Made by a program: the position numbers and the translations under genes
Origin: Brugia malayi
Taxonomy: Eukaryota; Nematoda; Chromadorea; Rhabditida; Onchocercidae
Length of the DNA: 64,000 bases
Direction of reading: 5' to 3'
Assembly: GCF_000002995.4 (NCBI RefSeq)
Contig: NW_025062479.1
Location: 23,308,721-23,372,720 of the forward strand
Part shown: one piece after another, positions 28,501 through 43,500 of the stretch
Layout of the letters: the number at the start of each line of letters is the position of its first letter
Numbering within the stretch: the first letter of the stretch is position 1
Notes under the pieces: model-generated
The model's database searches: none
Seen by the model: only the letters and a program-made list of their open reading frames with translations
What the model was told of the DNA's origin: nothing

Positions 28501-31500
28501 GGATATATATATATCTGTTATGTTTATCTATTAACACTTTCGTAATAGAGTTGAAGCAATTTTGAAGTGCAAAATGAATTTTAAAAAAAAAAAAAAAAAG
28601 AAAAAAGAAAGGAAAAGCACTTTGTCTTAGCAACAAAGAATAATGTTAATACTCGCAGAAAATTAACAAAAAAAAAAAAAAAAAAATTGCAATTTTTTTT
28701 TCAATTTAATATTTATTATTGTTAATTATTACTATTAGCATTATTAATAGTATTATTAGTTATTGCTAGTATTAATATTATTAGTAGTATTATTAATTAT
28801 TATTAGTATTAATATTATTACCAGTATTATTAATTATTTGGTAGTATTATTAATTATTATTAATAGCACAATTAGTTATTACTAGCATTAATATTATTAG
28901 TAGCATTATTAATTATTTGGTAGTACTAATAATAATAGTACTATTAATTATTATTAGTAATATTATTAATTATTTAGTAGTGTTATTATTATTATTAGTA
29001 ATATTATTAATTCATGTTATTAGTATTAATTATTACTACTAGTATTATTAATTATTTGCTAGTATTATTAATTATTATTAGTAGTAGTATTACTAATCAT
29101 TATTAATTATTACTAGTAGTATTATTAATTATTTGTTAGTATTATTAATTATTTAGTACTATTATTAATTATTATTATTACTATTATTAATTACTATTAA
29201 TGGTATTATTATTAATTATTATTAGTAGTAGTATTACTAACTATTACTAGTACTATTATTAATTATTATTATTAGTATTATTAATTACTATTAATAGTAT
29301 TATTATTAATTAATTAGTAGTATCATTACTATTATTAGTAATAGTATTACTAACTATTATTAGTAATATTATTAATTACTATTAATATTATTATTAATAT
29401 AATAACTTAGATTTAGTTTTTTTTTTTCTGAAATTTAACAAAAATTTATGATATTTTTTTTTTTTTTAGAATGAATGAATGAATGGAAAAAAAAGGAAAA
29501 AACCTAAAAAAAAAGGAAAGAATAATAATTTATGAATTATATAAATAAAAAAAATTAGTTTTATTCAGTCTTTTTTTTTTTAATTTTATTGTTGTATTTG
29601 AAAAAGAAAAGTGGAAAAAAAATGAGTGCAAATATTTATTTAACTAAAATTTGAAAATATTTTTTCTAAAATAAATATTTTACAATGAATTTATTTTCTT
29701 TTTTTTCAAATTTTCAATTATAATTTCAAATAATTTTATCATTAATCTTTTTTCCTTCTTGAAAACAACAACAAATAACTTTTCAATATATAATTCCAAT
29801 ATGGAATTTTTTTTTTAAATTGAATTGTAAAATTAAATAAAAACGATGATCATATTTAATTGAAGTGTAAAATGAATTTAATATTCGATTAATTTTAATA
29901 AAATTTTTTTAGTTTAAATGTGTTCAAAATTTTTGTTTCAAAAAAAAAAAAAAGTAAATTGTTAAATAATAATAAATTTTTTTTTGAATTAATACTATTA
30001 ATGAAATTTATATATCAAAAAAAAAATTTTTTTTTTTAATCTTTTATACTTTTCTAATTTGTAATTTAATATTTAATTAATTTTAATAAAATTTTTTACA
30101 TCAGAAATTTACAGAGCCAAGCGATGCGTGTTGTACGAACAATTGGACAAGCATTTGAGGTATGTCATAAGGTAGCACAGGAGCAAATGCAAGAAAAGTA
30201 TCAAGAAGATTCAGAGAGTAGTTCTAATATAAGGGTTAAAAGTAAGTTTAACTCAATTTTAGTTTTATTTTTTTTTTTTTTTTCAATAAAATTTTTTTGT
30301 TTATTTGTTTATTTTTTGTTAATTAAATGTTATAAATTGTAAATAATAGTAGAAAAAAAATTTTTTAATCAATAAGAAAATTTATAGTTATATTTGTAGT
30401 TTTTAATTTAAGGGTTAAAAGTAAGTTTAACTCAATTTTAGTTTTTTTTTTTTAATAAAAATTTTTTGTTTGTTTATTTTTTGTTAATTAAATGTTATAA
30501 ATTGTAAATAATAATAGAGGAAAAAAAATTTTTGATCAATAAGAAAATTTATAGTTATATTTGTAGTTTTAATATAAGGTTTAAAAGTAAGTTTAACTCA
30601 ATTTTAGTTTTTTTTCAATAAAATTTTTTTGTTTGTTTATTTGTTTATTTGTTAATTAAATGTTATAAATTGTAAATAATAATAGAGGAAAAAAAATTTT
30701 TGATCAATAAGAAAATTTATAGTTATATTTGAGTAATAATAATTAATTGTTTTAATCAAAGATTGAATTCAATTTTTTCATTTAACATTTAATTAAATTC
30801 CTTTTATTGAATTAATTAAATTACCTTTATTGCATGTCAACATTAATAAGTTAAAACTTTTAATTGTGTTTTTATTTGAAATCATTTTTGTTTTTTTTTC
30901 GTTTTTCTACTTCTTATCATTTATCACTTTAGTAAGCTTATCATAATCAAAAATTTAAAAAAAAGACGAAAGTTTTGTTTTTAATTTTAAAAACTATGAC
31001 AGTTGAAAAGTTTTTATTACTTAAAATTGAATATTAAACTACAGTATTACTTGTTCATTGCATCAAAAGCAAATGTTTCGCAGTTAAAAGTATCATAAAA
31101 TTGTATATACTATTATAAATAAATAAATAAATTAATTTAATCGGTTAAACAGAAACAAAAAAAAAAAAAAAAAATTTAAAAATTAAAAAAATATTATGTT
31201 TACTAATTAATTATCATGTAAAATTGATTCGTTCAATTAAATGAAATAAATTGATATTGCAAATTTTTTTTGCTATATCTTTGATGAAATGAAATAAATA
31301 AAAAGTTTTCAAAAAATCATTGTATGTATTAAAAAAAACAAACAATTAATTACTTTAATTAATTAATATAAAAATTTTATTAAATATTAATTAAATATAA
31401 TATTTAATAAATTAATAAATTGAGCTAATAATCTCTAATTTTTACTTTAAATATTAGAAACAATAATTACTTTGTCTCTTTCTCTCTCTCTCCCTCCCTC

Positions 31501-34500
31501 TCTCCCTCTCTATCTTTTTAATTTAGTTTTTTTTTAAAAAATTTTTAACTACAAATGAATTAGTGTAATTATAATTTTATTGCTAACTAAAATGTTAAAT
31601 TGTCTTTTAAATATTTAACGTACACAATGCATCAATCAAATTACTTTTCATTTATTTTTTTTTTTTTTTTAAAAAATTTCAAACAAAGCGCAATTAGTCA
31701 TTTTCGCAGATTATTGCGAGAATGAAACTTTTTTAAGCTAAAATTTCCGCCTATTCATCTATTCCACTTTACCGCTTATCATTTTTTCAGGGTGCAATTT
31801 CCATAGTTTTTTTTTTTGAAATATTTATCCAATTATCAAATTCTAAATGATAACGCTTTATTTCATTATTATTTATTATCAAATTTTAAATTGAATTATT
31901 ATTAATTTTATAGATATCAAATCTCGAAATGGCAATACTTAATTTTATTATCAAATTTTAAATTGAATTATTATTAATTTTATAGATATCAAATCTTGAA
32001 ATGGCAATACTTAATTTTATCATCAAATTTTAAATTGAATTATTATTAATTTTATAGATATCAAATCTCGAAATGGCAATACTTAATTTTATCATCAAAT
32101 TTTAAATTGAATTATTATTAATTTTATAGATATAAAATCTTGAAATGGCAATACTTAATTTTATCATCAAATTTTAAATTGAATTATTATTAATTTTATA
32201 GATATCAAATCTTGAAATGGCAATACTTAATTTTATCATCAAATTTTAAATTGAATTATTATTAATTTTATAGATATCAAATTTTGAAATGGCAATACTT
32301 AATTTTATTATCAAATTTTAAATTGAATTATTATTAATTTTATAGATATCAAATCTTGAAATGGCAATGCTTAATTTGACTATCAAATTTTAAATTAAAT
32401 TATTATTAATTTTATAGATATCAAATTTTAAATAGTATTATTTAATTTTATTATCAGATTTTAAATTGCAATATCTAATTTTATTGTTATCAAATCTTGA
32501 ATGGCAATATTTAATTTTATTATTATCAAATGCTAAATGACATATCAATTTCTTTTTTTCTTCAAGTTTTTAAATTATAATCATTATTTTTTATGAGACT
32601 TTAATGAAAGATACATTATAAAAGTTTGATTAATTAGAATTCGATTAATTAATTAATTAAAGTATTTGAAAAATGATTCTATTTGAATTTGTTTACATTT
32701 CATTGTTCCAAGTTATCTTGATAGTTTAGAATAACAAATTATTCATTGATTATTATATTGAACTAAAATTTATAAAAAATAATCTTCTTTTTTTTCTAAC
32801 ATATAAAAAAATTTGAATTTTAGCAATTAATCTTTGCAAACAGTAAAATAATTAAATTCTTCTGATTAAGTAGTAAATAAAGATTATTATGTAAATAAAA
32901 AAAAATTAAATGATAAATTGATTAAAGTTATCAAAGATTAAGAAAAGAAAGGATTAATTGTTTTAACAATGCGAGATTATCGAGCAAACAGATGATTTAA
33001 ATAGATGAAAATTTAAAATTAAATAATAAACTGATTAAAGTTGATTGAATTAATTATTATAATACATTAATTGATTAAACGAAAACGATTTAGTATATAA
33101 GTTATTCAATGTTAAATTCAATTAAAAATTAAAAAAATAAAAAATAATTTAATAATTAGTCACTTATTCCTGCTGTTTTCTAGTCTTAAAATTAAATAAT
33201 AAATTGATTAAAGTTGATTGAATTATTTATTATAATACATTAATTGATTAAACGAAAACGATTTAGTATATAAGTTATTCAATGTTAAATTCAATTAAAA
33301 ATTAAAAAAATAAAAAATAATTTAATAATTAGTCACTTATTCCTGCTGTTTTCTAGTCTTAAAATTAAATAATAAATTGATTAAAGTTGATTGAATTATT
33401 TATTATAATACATTAATTGATTAAACGAAAACGATTTAGTATATAAGTTATTCAATGTTAAATTCAATTAAAAATTAAAAAAATAAAAATAAATCACATA
33501 TTTCATTTATTTCTGCTAGTTTCTAATCTTAAAATTAAATAATAAATTGATTAAACTATTTATTATTATATATAAATTGAGTAAACCAATTATTATTTCA
33601 CATTGTATAGTAGTATATTCTACGTAAAAAAAAAAATTCAAATTCAAATAAATGGTAAATCCAGTTCAAATATGTGTTAAATTCAAATAAAAATTAAAAA
33701 TAAATAAATAAATTACATATTTCATTTATTTCTGCTAATTTCTAATTTTATGCAAATTTTTCAAAATTTTTTTTTTTTAGCAAATTGATTTAAATATTAT
33801 TTGATTATTTTTAAATCTACGTCAACAAATCATAATTGTAGTATTAATAAGCTTTTTTTTCCAAACTTTAAACAAATAGCAATTAGCATTTTCATATATG
33901 CGACATATGCGCAAATAATTTTAAATATTATTTGATTATCTTTAAATCTACGTCAATAAATCATAATTGTAGTAATACTAAGCTTTTTTTTCCAAACTTT
34001 AAGCAAATAGCAAGTAGCATTTTCATATATGCGACATATGCGCATTTGATTTTTTCATATGCGACATATGCGCAAATTGATTTAAATATTATTTGATTAT
34101 TTTTAAATCTACGTCAATAAATCATAATTGTAGTAATACTAAGCTTTTTTTCCAAACTTTGAACAAATAGCATTTTCATATATGCGACATATGCGCATTT
34201 TTTGTTGATTCTTTTTTCTTCCTTTTTTTTTTTTTTTTTTTGTTGTCTTTTACAATATTCATTTTACTTTTTGACATTGAAATAATCACTCATTTTTACT
34301 GAATCCATTATGATTAGTTATGTCAGACTGATGAATGACATAATATATCAAATCACTTATCACCCTTATCAAATATCAAATCACTCTTATCAAATTTCAA
34401 CTTTATCCAACCTTTCACTCTCTCTCTCTCTCTCTCTTTTCGATCAAAATTTTGATTCATTGTTTGTCAGTTTTTAAAAAGAAATATCATTTTACAAGAT

Positions 34501-37500
34501 GAAGTGCTTACTTCTTAATAATTTGCAAAATTTTCAAACGTTTGAAAATTTTACTCTTTCCATATTCTATTGATCTATAAATATATATATTATTCCATAA
34601 TCAAACTGTTACTGATTAATTTAATCAACAAAAAAAAATTTTCTTCTTCTCTTATCAATCAATATTCCTTATCAATATCGATCACAAAAACAAAGAAGGA
34701 GAAAAAAAGAGGAACGAAATGCTTTATATGTTTATATCAGTATGATAATTTCATATTTCTTTTCTTTTCTTCCTATTTTAATTTTTTTTTTTTTTTGCAT
34801 TATCATTATTTGCTTTTTTTACTGATAAGATAAAATTATTTTTCTTTTATAAATGATACTGATAAGATAAAATTTTTGTTTTCTTATATAAATGATAATT
34901 TTGTTAACACCAGCAAAAAGATATGTTAAAAATTTTACACTAATATCGTTTTAATTTGTTATCAAAATTTTAATGTCCTTTTTTTTTAAAAAAAAAAAAA
35001 AAAAGATTAAAAATTCTTTGTGAATTTTAAATTATTAATTAGGATAAAATGAAGATTTTTTTCCTTTTGTTTAATATATATATCAAATATTTTAAAATTT
35101 GATAATTAAAAAAAATTTTTGCAATAAATTTTGTTCATTGAAAATTTTTTTTTCTAAAAAAAAAAGTTAAGAATTGAAAAGTAAAATAAAAAAATTTAGT
35201 TAATTTTAAAATAAATATTTATAATATAGAAGTCTGGCTCCTCTAAAAAACACAAAGATTGGAGTGATCAACCTGATCTACAGCATTCTCATAAAAAGTT
35301 GAATTTATTTTCAACTGGAAATGCTAAAAATGATGCAAATGCAAGAGAGATTAAATCACAGCAAAATTTTTTGCGATCAAAGCGCAAATGTCGCAGATTC
35401 TTTTCTATCGAACATAAAAGGGATAATTTAGCTGGTAAGTGAAGAAGGAAAGAAAAAAAAAACAAAATCTAAAAATTATTTTAAAAATTTATTACAAGAC
35501 TTATTTATTTGATTATTTATCAAAAAATAATAATTTAAAATATTATAAAAATTTTTTAATAGCAAAAAATAATTATAATTTTTGAGAGAGAAAGAGAGAG
35601 AGAGAGAGAGAGGGAGAAAGAGAAAAAGTGTGAAAATTTGTATTTTTCTGAACAGACTATTTATAATTTCAATTTCATTTATTATTATAAATTAAATTTT
35701 TTACTGGAAATGGAAATGAGTATATTAAATATATTTTAATTTGTGATAAATTTTTATTTATTTAGAATGAAAGAATATATTTGATAACAGTGCATTTGAA
35801 CTTAACATTTACTTCATTTCATTTCCCTTTTTTTTCACATTTTAATTAAATTTTCATTTTTTTTTTTTTTTTTTGTTTCTCTTTTCCTTCATTTAATTTA
35901 TCGCTTCATTTTAAATAAATTTTAAAATGGTTAAAAATAATAAAACTTTTTTTACTCTGCTTTTTTTCTACTAAATTCCAATTTCATGCAGACACTTAAT
36001 TTGTATTTAACTCAGATTATGGTGTAAACAATTTTTACAATAATTTCTAAAAGTTTATCTTTACATATTAAATAATTTTTTTAATTTAAATTTTTTAATT
36101 AAAGATTAAATATGAATTAACTGCCTTACTATTATTATTTTGAATTTCTTCAATTTATTGACTATTAAGTTTATATTTCATTAATTGAATAATTTTTTTG
36201 TTGTTGTTTTTTTTTTTCAGAAAATTTAATAAAAATTAATAGATTTAGCATATTTTTCTAAATGAATTGAAAATAAAAACTTAACCACAAAAGGTATTTT
36301 AGGTATTTTAAATAATAATTTTTTATTTGAAAAATAATTTCTAGCAGAAAAAAAAAATTTTTTTTTTTTTTGTTCTTAGATAAAAGATATTAATTATTGA
36401 TTTTTTTTCTTTTAAATGATAATTTTAATAAATTAAAATTGTATCAATTATAGATTCACTCACAAGTACTGAAGGTGATCATATTGAAATAGAGGAAAAG
36501 TTAGCAAAAGTAAGTGAAGCATCACGTAGTCCATCACCAACGGATGATCCACCACCGCTTACAACGTCTGGCACACCTGTCTACCTGCAAAAACGTCATT
36601 CCATAGTATTTATTTATTGCTATAATTTTTTGCTATTTAATAATAATAATAATTAATAATTAAAATAATATATTTAATAATTAGTATTCATTATTATTAT
36701 TGCTATAAATGTTTAGTATTCATTATTATTATTTTATTTATTTATTATTATTTATTATTATTATTAAAATTATTTACTACCTATTATTATTGCAGTGAAA
36801 TAATTGATAAGTTAAATGTTATAAATAAAGAAATTTTTGATCATTGAATTTGTTAGAGATGAATAATATATTTAATAATTAGTAATAATTTAATAGTTGT
36901 ACAAATAATATAAATTGAATGTAATTATTATATTTATTTATTCTTATTATTGCTATAAATATGAAGTATCCATTATTATTACTTTATTTATTTATTATTA
37001 TTAATACTATAAATATGAAGTATTCATTATTACTATATTTATTTATTTTTATTATTATTAATACTATAAATATGAAGTATTCATTATTACTATATTTATT
37101 TATTTTTATTATTATTAATACTATAAATATGGAGTATCCATTATTATTAATTAATTTATTTATTTATTATTAATACTATAAATATGAAGTATTCATTATT
37201 ATATTTATTTGTTGTTATTATTTATCATTATTATTAATATTATTTGCTGCTTATTATCATTGCTATGAAATAATTGATAAGTTAAATGTTATAAATAAAG
37301 AAATTTCTTATTATTAAATTTATTAGAAATGAATAATATATTTAATAATTAATAGTAATTTAGTAGTTTTACAAATTATATAAACTGAATGTTATTGTTA
37401 TATTTATTTATTGTTTATTATTTATCATTTTTATTTACTCTAAATGTGAAATAATTAATAAGTTAAATGTTATAAATAAACAAATTTTTGATTATTAAAT

Positions 37501-40500
37501 TTATCAGAAATGAATAATATATTTAATAATTAATAGTAATGCAAATAATATATTAAAGTAATATTAGTATTTCAGAATAAATGAATTTCAGTTTGGGCAA
37601 CGAAAATCATCCGATGCAATTTTAAATCCATCAGCTGCTCTAGAAGCAACAGCTTTAGCTACTACTAATGCAGCTAAAGATTGTGCTCAAGCAAGCACTT
37701 CCGGTGAGTCACAAAAATTCTCACCCATTCAAACGAATCCGTTACAGCAATCCGGTTCATTAATCGGAATTAATCCAACAATTGCTACCAGGTATCGGTT
37801 ATCTATTTGCTCATTTAATTCTCTCTCTTTTTTTTCTTTCCTTTAAATTTTCCAATTTATTTTTTCACATTCTGCAAGAAGATTAATTTGTTAAATTTAA
37901 AATGGTAAATAAAATATACGTAGAATAATTTGAACTCTAATAATTTCTTTATGTTATCATTTACTTATTATTTTTTTGTATTCCTTAAAATTACTTTACA
38001 TTTTTGTGTTAAATTAGTGAAATGGAATTTTTTTAAAGAGTAATAGATGAAATGAAATTTAAATTTTATTTCATTAAATTATACTGATACGTTACCGTTC
38101 TAAATTTTGTTTGTTTTTTTTTTTTTTTAAATTAGTGAAATGGATTTTTTTAAAAAGTAATAGTTGCTAAATTAGTGAAAAATATTTTAAAGAGATAAGA
38201 GAAATTTAAATTTCATTTCAATAAATTATAGTAACACATTTCATTAAATTATATTTCATTAAAATATTAAATTATAGTAACACATTACCGTTCATATTTA
38301 ATTGCTTTAAATTTTGTTTGTTTTTCTTAAATTAGTGAAATAGAGTAATAGATGATTTTAAAAAGTAATAGATGAAATGAAATGAAATGAAATTTAAATT
38401 TTGCTTCATTAAATTATAGTGACACATTATTGTTTCTATAAATAGCTTTAAATTTTGTTTGTTTGTTTATTTTTTTTTTTTCAAATTAGTGAAATAGAAT
38501 AATAGATGATATTAAAGAGTAAATGATGATATAAAGTGAAAATTTAAATTATATTTGATTAAATTATAGTGACACATTACCGTTCGTGTCCGGTTCCTCA
38601 ACTTTACCGCATTCGATGACATGGGGACCACAGATGACCGCTGCTACTGCTGGTCAATTTCAATCAATGCAAACGCTCGATCAACGTGGTTTGCCGACTA
38701 TGCCTTATTATCCTGTTTGTTCTGTTTCCCCTACTGACTCAAAATTTTATTTTTTAACTTTTTTTTTTTTTTTTTTTGAAAACTTTTTGCAATTATTTAT
38801 TTTTCTTGTGTGCTCTTTCTTTCTTTCTTTCTCTCTCTCTCTCTCTTTCTTTCTCTCTCCCTTACATTTTATATGATGCATTTTCTAAAAAGACAAAAAT
38901 ATAAACAATATTGACAAAGAAAAATTATTATTATTTTTTTGTTGTTAATTGTAAATTATAAGTAATGCCTAATTTATAGTAAACAAAAAAAAAAAAAATC
39001 TTAGATTATTTGAAAAAATTTTTTCCTACATTTCATATTTTAATTGGTTAATTAATTAATTAATTACTTAATTAATTATTTGTTGTTTTTTCAATTTTTT
39101 TAAGATGCCAATAATTGGTCCATCAGCATCAATGCCATATGGACTTAGTTCACCATATTTATTATCACCTTATGCAACCTTACCATTACCGGGGAATACC
39201 TCCTCCTGTGAACAACAACCCTCTACAACTAATTCGAACATTCCTGGAAGTCCTCTTGAAGGACAACATGATCTCACCACCTATCAGCTCAGTTTATCAT
39301 TAGATCAGGTATTTGTCTTTTTTTTTTAATAAAATTAAATTATTCTAATTTTTAAAAAAAAAGAGAAAAAGAAAATTTGAAATATAATGAATATTTTTTT
39401 TTTTTTTTAAATGCTAAATTATTATATTTATTTAAAATTAGATTACTTTTTTTTTTTTTTTTACTTCGTTATTTTTAGATCATATTATATTGAAATTCTA
39501 TGAGTATTTTATTGAATTAAATTTTAAAATGAAATATTTCTTCTTAATTTTATCTAATATATTTTATTATATTTTAGATTATTTTAATAGAAATAAATTA
39601 TTTTGAAAAAAATTTACAAATAGTTTTTTTTTTTTTTTTTTTTTTAAATGAAATGTTAATTTTATCTAATATATTTTATTATATTTTAGATTATTTTAAT
39701 AGAAATAAATTATTTTGAAGAAATTTTACAAATAGTTTTTTTTTTGAAAATAATTAATTGAATAAAATTTTACAGTATAATCAACATTTGATACGTTCAC
39801 AATTGGATCAAGCACAACAAACCGCACAGGTAGCAAGCTGTCAGGTGCAATTATTAAGAGATCAGTTGACAAGTGAGACAACTGCTCGAATAGAAGCACA
39901 AGTTTGTCACATTTATTTTTCTATCAAAAAAAAAAAAAAAAGAAAGCCAGAAATGATTTAAGAAAATTTTAAATTTTGTAAAATTTGTTTTGATTTTATT
40001 TATTGGAATAAAATTTATTTGTCTATTTAAAATAATCTTCTTTTCATTTTTTATTATCTAATAATAATGGATCTTTTTTTTTTTTTTAAATCTATGTTTC
40101 ATTAGTATTTTATTGAATTAAATTTTAAAATGAAATATTTCTTCAAAAAGACTTCATTTATTACTTGACTCTTTAGACAGTCTCGATCTTGATTAATCTC
40201 GGGTAAATTAAACAAAAAATTATTTAATTAAACTTGTCACGTTGAAATTTAATTTCCAGGTAATAAACTTTAAAGAAGTGCTACATTTCAATTACACATA
40301 TGAATGTATAGTTGCATAGCAATTTTATCACAATTACAGCTTATCAGTACGATCACAATTTCAATTACTACAAAAAATTTAATTCTGATAATAAAACTAA
40401 TTGTTTCTTATAATTTAACTCGTTGATTTATAATTAAATTTATTTTTAAAAACAATAATTAAATTTATTTTTTCTAAAAAAAAAAAATAATTGAGAAAAG

Positions 40501-43500
40501 TTCTTGACTAAAAGTAATATTCTAAGCAATATAATATTTTATTCATTTTACAATTTTCATAGGTGTTTCTTTGTTTCTTGTAGACTAGTACTACCTCTCT
40601 GATATGTGATATGATATGATATGATATGTTATCATATCATATATCATATTTCAGTCACGAACACATCAGTTGTTGAATGCAAATCGTGAATTGTTAGAAC
40701 AAGTGCAAGCGCTTGTTCTAAGGCTTCAATCATTGGAAACTAAACTTGCCGAAGAAATTCAAGAACAAATCAATCAACCAGTAAAAAAAAAAAAAAAAAA
40801 AAAATTTTCCTCTTCTTTTAAAATTATTAAAATGAAAAAAAGGAAAAAGAAGAAATTTTTGCTTTTTCTAAGCAATTTCAATTTTTAATTATATAAATTG
40901 ATAAAAAAAAAAAAAAAAAAAAAAGAATTTTTATAACCTAACTGTAATTTATTTTTTTTTCTATTCAAATTTAATTTCATTTAATTTAATTCATTTTTTT
41001 TTTTTAGTCAACATCAAAAGGACATGCCGACTCATCAACAATATTAGCAAAGAATTTAGGAGGAGCAAGGCAAACATCACAATTAACTAATTCATTACAT
41101 GAACAATTTAAAAATGAAGCAAAAGTTCCTGGACCACCACCGCTTGATCCTTCAAAACCATATCAGGTTACAACTTTTTCAATTTTAATCAATTTCAATT
41201 AATTAAACTATTCGTTTTTTTCAATCTAAATTTTTATTTGTTTGTTTGTTTTGTTTTTTTTTTTTTTAACTTTAAAATTTAAAAATTAAATTGCTAGCAA
41301 TTTTTTTTTTGTTCAGTTGCAATCATTAGCTTTTTTTTTTAACTTTAAAATTTAAAAATTAAATTGCTAGCAATTTTTTTTTTTTTTTGTTTAGTTGCAA
41401 TCATTAGCTGATATACGAGCTGGTTCATTACCACCGCAAAGTGTAGCAGTTCAATCGAAGACGACTAATTCCTCTTCAACAACAAAAAATACTGCTCGTA
41501 CAACGGATGATTACGAAGCTCGAACTGAACCAGAAAGTGGAACAGAGGTATATTCTGATTATTTTTTAAACTTTTTTTTAAAGCTTTTTGAAATAAATAA
41601 AACATTAAAGCAGCTAGAATTAAGTGTTATCAGTTGTAATGATAACACTTATCAACCAGAAAGTGGAACAGAGGTATATTCTCATTATTTTTTAAACTTT
41701 TTTTTAAAGCTTTTTGAAATAAAAAAAAAAAAAATAAAACATTAAAGCAGCTAGAATTAAGTGTTATCAGTTGTAATGATAACACTTATCAACCAGAAAG
41801 TGGAACAGAGGTATATTCTCATTATTTTTTAAACTTTTTTTAAAGCTTTTTGAAATAAAAAAAAAAAAATAAAACATTAAAGCAGCTAGAATTAAGTGTT
41901 ATCAGTTGTAATGATAACACTTATCAACCAGAAAGTGGAACAGAGGTATATTCTCATTATTTTTTAAACTTTTTTTTAAAGCTTTTTGAAATAAAAAAAA
42001 AAAAAATAAAACATTAAAGCAGCTAGAATTAAGTGTTATCAGTTGTAATGATAACACTTATCAACCAGAAAGTGGAACAGAGGTATATTCTCATTATTTT
42101 TTAAACTTTTTTTTAAAGCTTTTTGAAATAAAAAAAAAAAAAATAAATAAAACATTAAAGCAGTTAGAATTAAGTGTTATCAGTTGTAATGATAACACTT
42201 ATCATATGTTAGATATATTTATTCATTGAGTATGATCAATTTTTTCATTTAAATATTTAAAATTTTAGACTATTCTATATTTTATCAATTATAGATACCA
42301 TTGATCTACCGATAGTTATTGATTTATTGATAGTATTTCTTATGCTTTTTCTTTTTTTCAACTTTATCTGAATGAATCTCACAACTGATCATCTATTTGG
42401 ATGAGATTGGTCTGTTCAAATGAATTCTATAGATGATCTATTTGGATGAGATTGATCTGTTCAAATGAATTCTATACTTGATCTATTTGGATGAGATTGA
42501 TCTGTTCAAATGAATTCTATAGATGATCTATTTGGATGAGATTGATCTGTTCAAATGAATTCTATACTTGATCTATTTGGATGAGATTGATCTGTTCAAA
42601 TGAATTCCATAGATGATCTATTGAATGAGATTGATCTGTTCAAATGAATTCTATAGATGATCTATTTGGATGAGACTGATCTGTTCAAATGAATTCTATA
42701 CTTGATCTATTTGGATGAGATTGATCTGTTCAAATGAATTCCATAGATGATCTATTTGGATGAGATTGATCTGTTCGAATGAATTCCATAGATGATCTAT
42801 TTGGATGAGATTGATCTGTTCAAATGAATTCTATACTTGATCTATTTGGATGAGATTGATCTGTTCAAATGAATTCTATACTTGATCTATTTGGATGAGA
42901 TTGATCTGTTCGAATGAATTCCATAGATGATCTATTTGGATGAGATTGATCTGTTCAAATGAATTCTATACTTGATCTATTTGGATGAGATTGATCTGTT
43001 CGAATGAATTCCATAGATGATCTATTTGGATGAGATTGATCTGTTCAAATGAATTCCATAGATGATCTATTTGGATGAGATTGATCTGTTCAAACGAATT
43101 CCATAGTTGATCTATTTGGATGAGATTGATCTGTTCAAATGAATCTCACAAATGATTGATCATTTTCTGGCCCTAAATTCAAATATATAGCTAGAAATAT
43201 AACCTATCTAATTGTAAAATATTTGGTACTATTGCTTTTATCATTTATATTTTAATTATCATTCATTTATCATTTATATTTTAATTATCATTTATTTATC
43301 ATTTATATTTTAATTATCATTTATTTATCATTTGATAATCATTCATTTGTTACAGGAAAATATTGCAATGGGAATGAAATTTTTGATAGAAAAATTCATA
43401 ATAAATGAAGATAAGATAGTTTTTATAAAAATTTTTAGGATACGACAGATTACAGTTCTTCGGATCAATATGAGAAAGTACCATTTCCACTAATTCAACA

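Noticed and set aside
31870..32545. CRISPR-like regular array
   Set aside because: The 72-bp array, like all arrays here, has no alternation of constant repeats and unique spacers; these are eukaryotic intronic minisatellites.
43355..43420. Extra exon after TTGTTACAG at 43,355
   Set aside because: The acceptor is good and about 20 codons are open, but no suitable phase-0 donor follows before the exon-16 acceptor.
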